Assembly: GCA_900546355.1 (NCBI GenBank)
Contig: URCM01000061.1
Location: 1-18,711 of the forward strand
From: an uncultured Bacteroides sp.
Lineage (GTDB): Bacteria; Bacteroidota; Bacteroidia; Bacteroidales; Bacteroidaceae
DNA: 18,711 nt
Direction of reading: 5' to 3'
Below the pieces are notes generated by a model. The model was not told the DNA's origin, ran no database searches, and was given only the letters and a program-made list of their open reading frames with translations. A program made the position numbers and the translations under genes. Below are positions 14,819-18,711 of this stretch, piece after piece. Positions within the stretch are counted from its first letter, which is position 1. Every line of letters begins with the position of its first letter.

Positions 14819-17035
14819 TTAATACCATTTTGCTCCTGGCTGGCTTCCCATTTCCATCTCTAACGTTGCGCCTTCCAGTATCTGGCTATGCGTGATGTAG
14901 CTCTTGTCGTAAGGTTGGCCGTTTAATTTGATGGATTGGATGTAGCAGTTTTCGGGGCTTACGTTGTGGGCGATGACGGTAAAAGTCTTTCCACCTGGTA
15001 CCGATACGGACATTTTCGGGAAGAGCGGGCTTCCGATTTCGTATGTTTGCGAAATCGGGTTCACCGGATAGAACCCCATGGCACCCAGCACATACCAAGC
15101 CGACATCTGGCCGCAATCTTCATTGCCACACAAGCCTGCCGGTGTGTTGGTGTACAAGGTATGCATGATTTGGCTGACGTATTGCTGGGTCTTCCACGGT
15201 TTTCCTACCTTATTATATAGGTAAGCCACGTGGTGGCTGGGTTCGTTCCCATGTGCGTACTGGCCGATCATGCCGGTGCTGAACAACGGAAGTTTGGTGG
15301 TGTCGGTAGGATGGAAAGTGAACATGCTGTCCAGCTTTTGGGCGAAGCGTTCGTTTCCTCCGGTCAATTCTATCAATCCTTCGATGTCGTGCTGTACCGA
15401 CCAGAAATATTGCCAACCGTTGCTTTCGCAGATGTTGGGCGTATAGTCTTCGGCATCGAAGTCGGGGATGAAATTGCCTTTTGTGTCGCGCGGTTGCATG
15501 AAGGAAGTGGCTGGATTATACACGTTACGATAGTTTCGCGAGCGGGCGTAAAATTCTTTGGCGATGTCCGCTTTGCCAATCTTTTCCGCCATTTGGGCGA
15601 TGCAATAATCATCAAAAGCGTATTCCAGCGTTTTCGAGAGCGACCAACCGTCGTTATTGTACGGGTCGTGCATATCGTAGGGGATATATCCTTTTTGTTT
15701 GTAGACGCCGATGCCGCGGTATTCGTCGATATTGGCGGTTTTCACGCAAGCTTCCAGTGCTTTTTCGGCGTCGAAGTCACCGATGCCTTTCAGGTAAGCG
15801 TCGGCGATGACCGCTACGGCATGATAGCCGATCATCATGTCGGTTTCGCTTCCGTAGAAGTTCCATACGGGCAACCGTCCGTTTTGCTCGTAGAAAGCAA
15901 CCAGCGATTTCACCATGTCGTTGGTACGTTCTGGCTGGATGAGGGTGAGTAACGGATGGGCGGCACGATAAGTGTCCCATAGCGAGAATGTGCTGTAGTT
16001 GGTCCAGCCGTCGGCCTGATGGTTTTTCCCATCCGGTCCGTAATACAAGCCGTCTACGTCATTGTAGATAGTAGGTGCCAGCATGCTATGATACAGTGCC
16101 GTGTAGAATACGGTGCGTGTGTCCGCGTCAGTGGTTTCTATCTTGACCTTTCCTAATTCCTTGTTCCAGGCGGCTTTGGCTTTTTGCAGGTAAGCGTCGA
16201 AGTCTGTATCGGGTGCTTCGGCTTGCAGGTTTTTCATGGCTCCTTCCATTCCTGTGCCCGACAGGGCGGTGACGAGGGTGATTTGTTCGCCCGCTTGTGT
16301 CGGATATTCGAAACGTGCGATAAGTCCCCGGTCATAGCCCTTGTCTTCCCGTGGGACGTTGACGGTATCTACCTTCATCTGCGCAAACGGACGTGAGAAG
16401 CGGGTGCAGAAATACACCTTCTGGTTGCGTGCCCAGCCGTTTGAGATACGGTATCCACGTATGGTCACCGAGTCGATGGCTTCGATATACGTGTCCTGCG
16501 TGGCGTCCCAGTTCATGGATTTGGCCAGGTTGAGGATGATGGCGGATTCGGCTTTGGGGAATGTGTAACGTTGTACGCCGCACCGTTCCGTGGCGGTCAG
16601 TTCCACGTTGATGCCATAGTCGTCTAGCTTTACCCGGTAATATCCGGCGTATGCCTGTTCGTTTTCATGGGAGAATTTGGAATGGATGCCCAAGGGAGCT
16701 CCGGCTTCTTTGTAGGGCAGGGTGACGGGCATGAACGAAATGTCGTACAGGTCGCCCGCGCCTGTTCCTAAAAGGTGGGTATGGCTGAATCCGGCTATCG
16801 TGCTGTCGGGATAGAAATAGCCGGCGATGCGGTCCCAGCCCGGCAAGCCGTTGTCGGGGCTCAGCTGCACCATGCCAAAGGGCACCTGCGCGCCCGGATA
16901 GGTATTCCCTGTGAAATCGGTGCCGATAAACGGATTGACATATTGGGTCAAATCTTCCTCGGAAGATTGCGGAGGCGTTCCGCACGCGGCCAGCGCGAAA
17001 AGAAAAACGGAAATCGGAATGGCTTTCAGTCTCAT
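14819..17035 (-). CDS. GH92 exo-alpha-mannosidase lipoprotein (PFGMVQLSPDN subtype)
   Basis: This is a 738-residue GH92 enzyme with a lipoprotein signal peptide, FLFALAAC (Cys18), followed by GTPPQSSEED; there is no acidic stretch directly after Cys, so periplasmic retention is likely. The mature chain begins YVNPFIGTDFTGNTYPGA, with PFGMVQLSPDN. Putative acid Glu537 lies in CESNGWQYFW, where Ser replaces the Gly found in the other copies, and the base region is GNEDCGQMSAW (Asp640). The GNEPSHH stretch is shared with the 11291-13564 enzyme, its closest relative here by motif. The His-Glu alpha-1,2 signature is absent. The gene lies between the ECF sigma gene and fecR, has its own upstream motif, and is probably a separate transcription unit. 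Confidence 0.93.
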   Translation of the reverse strand: MRLKAIPISVFLFALAACGTPPQSSEEDLTQYVNPFIGTDFTGNTYPGAQVPFGMVQLSPDNGLPGWDRIAGYFYPDSTIAGFSHTHLLGTGAGDLYDISFMPVTLPYKEAGAPLGIHSKFSHENEQAYAGYYRVKLDDYGINVELTATERCGVQRYTFPKAESAIILNLAKSMNWDATQDTYIEAIDSVTIRGYRISNGWARNQKVYFCTRFSRPFAQMKVDTVNVPREDKGYDRGLIARFEYPTQAGEQITLVTALSGTGMEGAMKNLQAEAPDTDFDAYLQKAKAAWNKELGKVKIETTDADTRTVFYTALYHSMLAPTIYNDVDGLYYGPDGKNHQADGWTNYSTFSLWDTYRAAHPLLTLIQPERTNDMVKSLVAFYEQNGRLPVWNFYGSETDMMIGYHAVAVIADAYLKGIGDFDAEKALEACVKTANIDEYRGIGVYKQKGYIPYDMHDPYNNDGWSLSKTLEYAFDDYCIAQMAEKIGKADIAKEFYARSRNYRNVYNPATSFMQPRDTKGNFIPDFDAEDYTPNICESNGWQYFWSVQHDIEGLIELTGGNERFAQKLDSMFTFHPTDTTKLPLFSTGMIGQYAHGNEPSHHVAYLYNKVGKPWKTQQYVSQIMHTLYTNTPAGLCGNEDCGQMSAWYVLGAMGFYPVNPISQTYEIGSPLFPKMSVSVPGGKTFTVIAHNVSPENCYIQSIKLNGQPYDKSYITHSQILEGATLEMEMGSQPGAKWY

Positions 17036-17074
17036 AATATTAGTGTTTGAATGTTGAATTTACGTTATGTATTT

Positions 17075-17102
17075 AGAACAAGCAATAAACGAAAAACACT
17101 TA
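17075..17102 (-). promoter_or_regulatory. Candidate ECF-dependent promoter upstream of the first GH92 gene
   Basis: The minus strand reads TAAGTGTTTTTC-N9-TTGTTCT, identical in both blocks and in spacer length to 14626-14653. It ends 39 bp before the GH92 start codon. Its outer end lies only 6 bp from the -33 box of the divergent sigma promoter, so the two promoters are back to back. Confidence 0.55.
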
Positions 17103-17108
17103 TTTTGT

Positions 17109-17139
17109 TTTGTTCATTTCTTTCTATTGATTACATTTG
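17109..17139 (+). promoter_or_regulatory. Housekeeping Bacteroides promoter of the ECF sigma gene
   Basis: TTTG at 17109-17112, a 19-bp spacer, and TACATTTG at 17132-17139 match the Bacteroides primary-sigma consensus at both boxes. Transcription should start near 17146, leaving a leader of about 20 nt before the ATG at 17167. Confidence 0.75.
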
Positions 17140-17166
17140 CAGAATGCAAATCTTGATAAGATAGAT

Positions 17167-17697
17167 ATGGCGGAGGAATTCGAGAAGACATATAAGGATT
17201 TGTTCAGACGTTATTATGGAGGCTTGTTGTTCTATGCGGCGCGCCTTGTAGGAGAAGATGACGCGGAAGACATTGTTCAGGATGTATTCGTGGAAGTCTG
17301 GCGGAGGAAAGATTCTGTTGAAGTCGGCGAACAGATTCAGGCATTCCTGTATCGGTCGGTTTATACCAAAGCCATCAACCTGTTGAAACACCGGGCGGTA
17401 GCGGAAAACTATAATGCCGAGGAAGTGGAGTTTTACCAAAAGAAGTTAGACTATTACCAGCCCGGCCATACGGACGTAATCAGCCGGATAGAGAACCAGG
17501 AGTTGCGTGCGGAGCTTCATTGCGCCATCAACGAGTTGCCCGATAAATGCCAGGAAGTATTCAAGCTGAGCTACCTGCACGACATGAAGAACAAAGACAT
17601 TGCCGACGTGATGGGCATCTCCTTGCGTACGGTGGAGGCGCACATGTATAAAGCGTTGAAATTCCTTCGCGAAAGGCTGAAGGGGCTTCGCTCCTGA
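17167..17697 (+). CDS. ECF RNA polymerase sigma factor (Bacteroidetes sigma-70 family)
   Basis: This is a 176-residue ECF sigma factor. Region 2 (about 10-75) contains YYGGLLFYAARLVGEDDAED, IVQDVFVEVWRR and FLYRSVYTKAINLLKH. Region 4 (about 120-172) contains ELPDKCQEVFKLSYLHDM and the HTH IADVMGISLRTVEAHMYKAL. A TTG at 17137 would extend the frame by 10 residues but lies in the -7 box, so the ATG at 17167 is the start. The partner is presumably the FecR protein at 13592-14590, although ECF and fecR genes are usually adjacent and co-directional in this phylum. The housekeeping promoter suggests constant low expression, with control at the protein level. Confidence 0.94.
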   Translation: MAEEFEKTYKDLFRRYYGGLLFYAARLVGEDDAEDIVQDVFVEVWRRKDSVEVGEQIQAFLYRSVYTKAINLLKHRAVAENYNAEEVEFYQKKLDYYQPGHTDVISRIENQELRAELHCAINELPDKCQEVFKLSYLHDMKNKDIADVMGISLRTVEAHMYKALKFLRERLKGLRS

Positions 17698-17753
17698 CTT
17701 CCGTGGCTGGCGCAAATACATTCCCGCACTTTCTTTTTATATGACACGCGATA

Positions 17754-17801
17754 ACGGAAAAACCGGAGTCTGATGACATGTTTTAATAACGGTTTTTTCG
17801 T
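17754..17801 (+). terminator. Probable terminator of the ECF sigma gene
   Basis: The arms 17754-17765 (ACGGAAAAACCG) and 17790-17801 (CGGTTTTTTCGT) pair over 12 bp with one G-U in the RNA, around a 24-nt loop. The six T's are inside the descending arm and not after it, so intrinsic termination is possible but not textbook. It lies 56 bp after the sigma stop codon. Confidence 0.45.
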
Positions 17802-17803
17802 AG

Positions 17804-18711
<908 letters not shown>

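Noticed and set aside
4116..17035. Recent horizontal transfer of the mannosidase cluster
   Set aside because: No insertion sequence, integrase, tRNA junction or evident change in base composition was seen at its borders.
17137..17166. TTG start extending the sigma factor by 10 residues
   Set aside because: The TTG is part of the -7 promoter element, so it would lie upstream of the transcription start.

Overview
The window looks like a chromosomal segment of a gut Bacteroidales (Bacteroides/Phocaeicola-like). The reasons are several matches to the Bacteroides -7 promoter consensus TAnnTTTG, the absence of obvious Shine-Dalgarno sites, an ECF sigma factor plus FecR/DUF4974 anti-sigma pair, and several GH92 enzymes together with a GH130 phosphorylase. 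No rRNA, tRNA, CRISPR array, transposase or phage gene was seen.

Left part (1-4014), mostly housekeeping. A gene-free stretch (1-325) holds three evenly spaced perfect palindromes and a 26-bp perfect hairpin. It is followed by an AraC-family regulator (-), a small winged-helix DUF2582-type protein (+), a SUI1/YciH translation factor (-), and a + strand run of rex, a FAH-family hydrolase and ispF, the last two overlapping by 4 bases.

Central part (4116-17035), a minus-strand glycan catabolic cluster. In transcription order it reads GH92 (14819-17035), fecR anti-sigma, GH92 lipoprotein, GH92 (alpha-1,2-mannosidase type), AmpG-like MFS permease, GH130_2 phosphorylase, GH92. The content matches the N-glycan core module known from B. 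thetaiotaomicron (GH92/GH130/MFS, BT1032-BT1034). Exported GH92 enzymes strip alpha-mannose in the periplasm, the MFS protein imports Man-beta-1,4-GlcNAc, and cytoplasmic GH130 splits it with phosphate into Man-1-P and GlcNAc. The four GH92 enzymes have four different active-site signatures and so probably act on different linkages. No SusC/SusD pair is in the window.

Right part (17109-18711). A divergent ECF sigma gene has a near-perfect housekeeping promoter, and beyond it an exported SGNH/SASA-type carbohydrate esterase runs off the window.

The most interesting signal is a bipartite motif, TAAGTGTTTTTC-N9-TTGTTCT read on the minus strand. It occurs upstream of both the first GH92 gene and fecR, at almost the same distance from each start codon, and is a candidate promoter for the local ECF sigma factor. 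A second theme is that most longer intergenic gaps carry hairpins built from low-complexity repeats, one of which shares an exact 20-mer with the left edge of the window.
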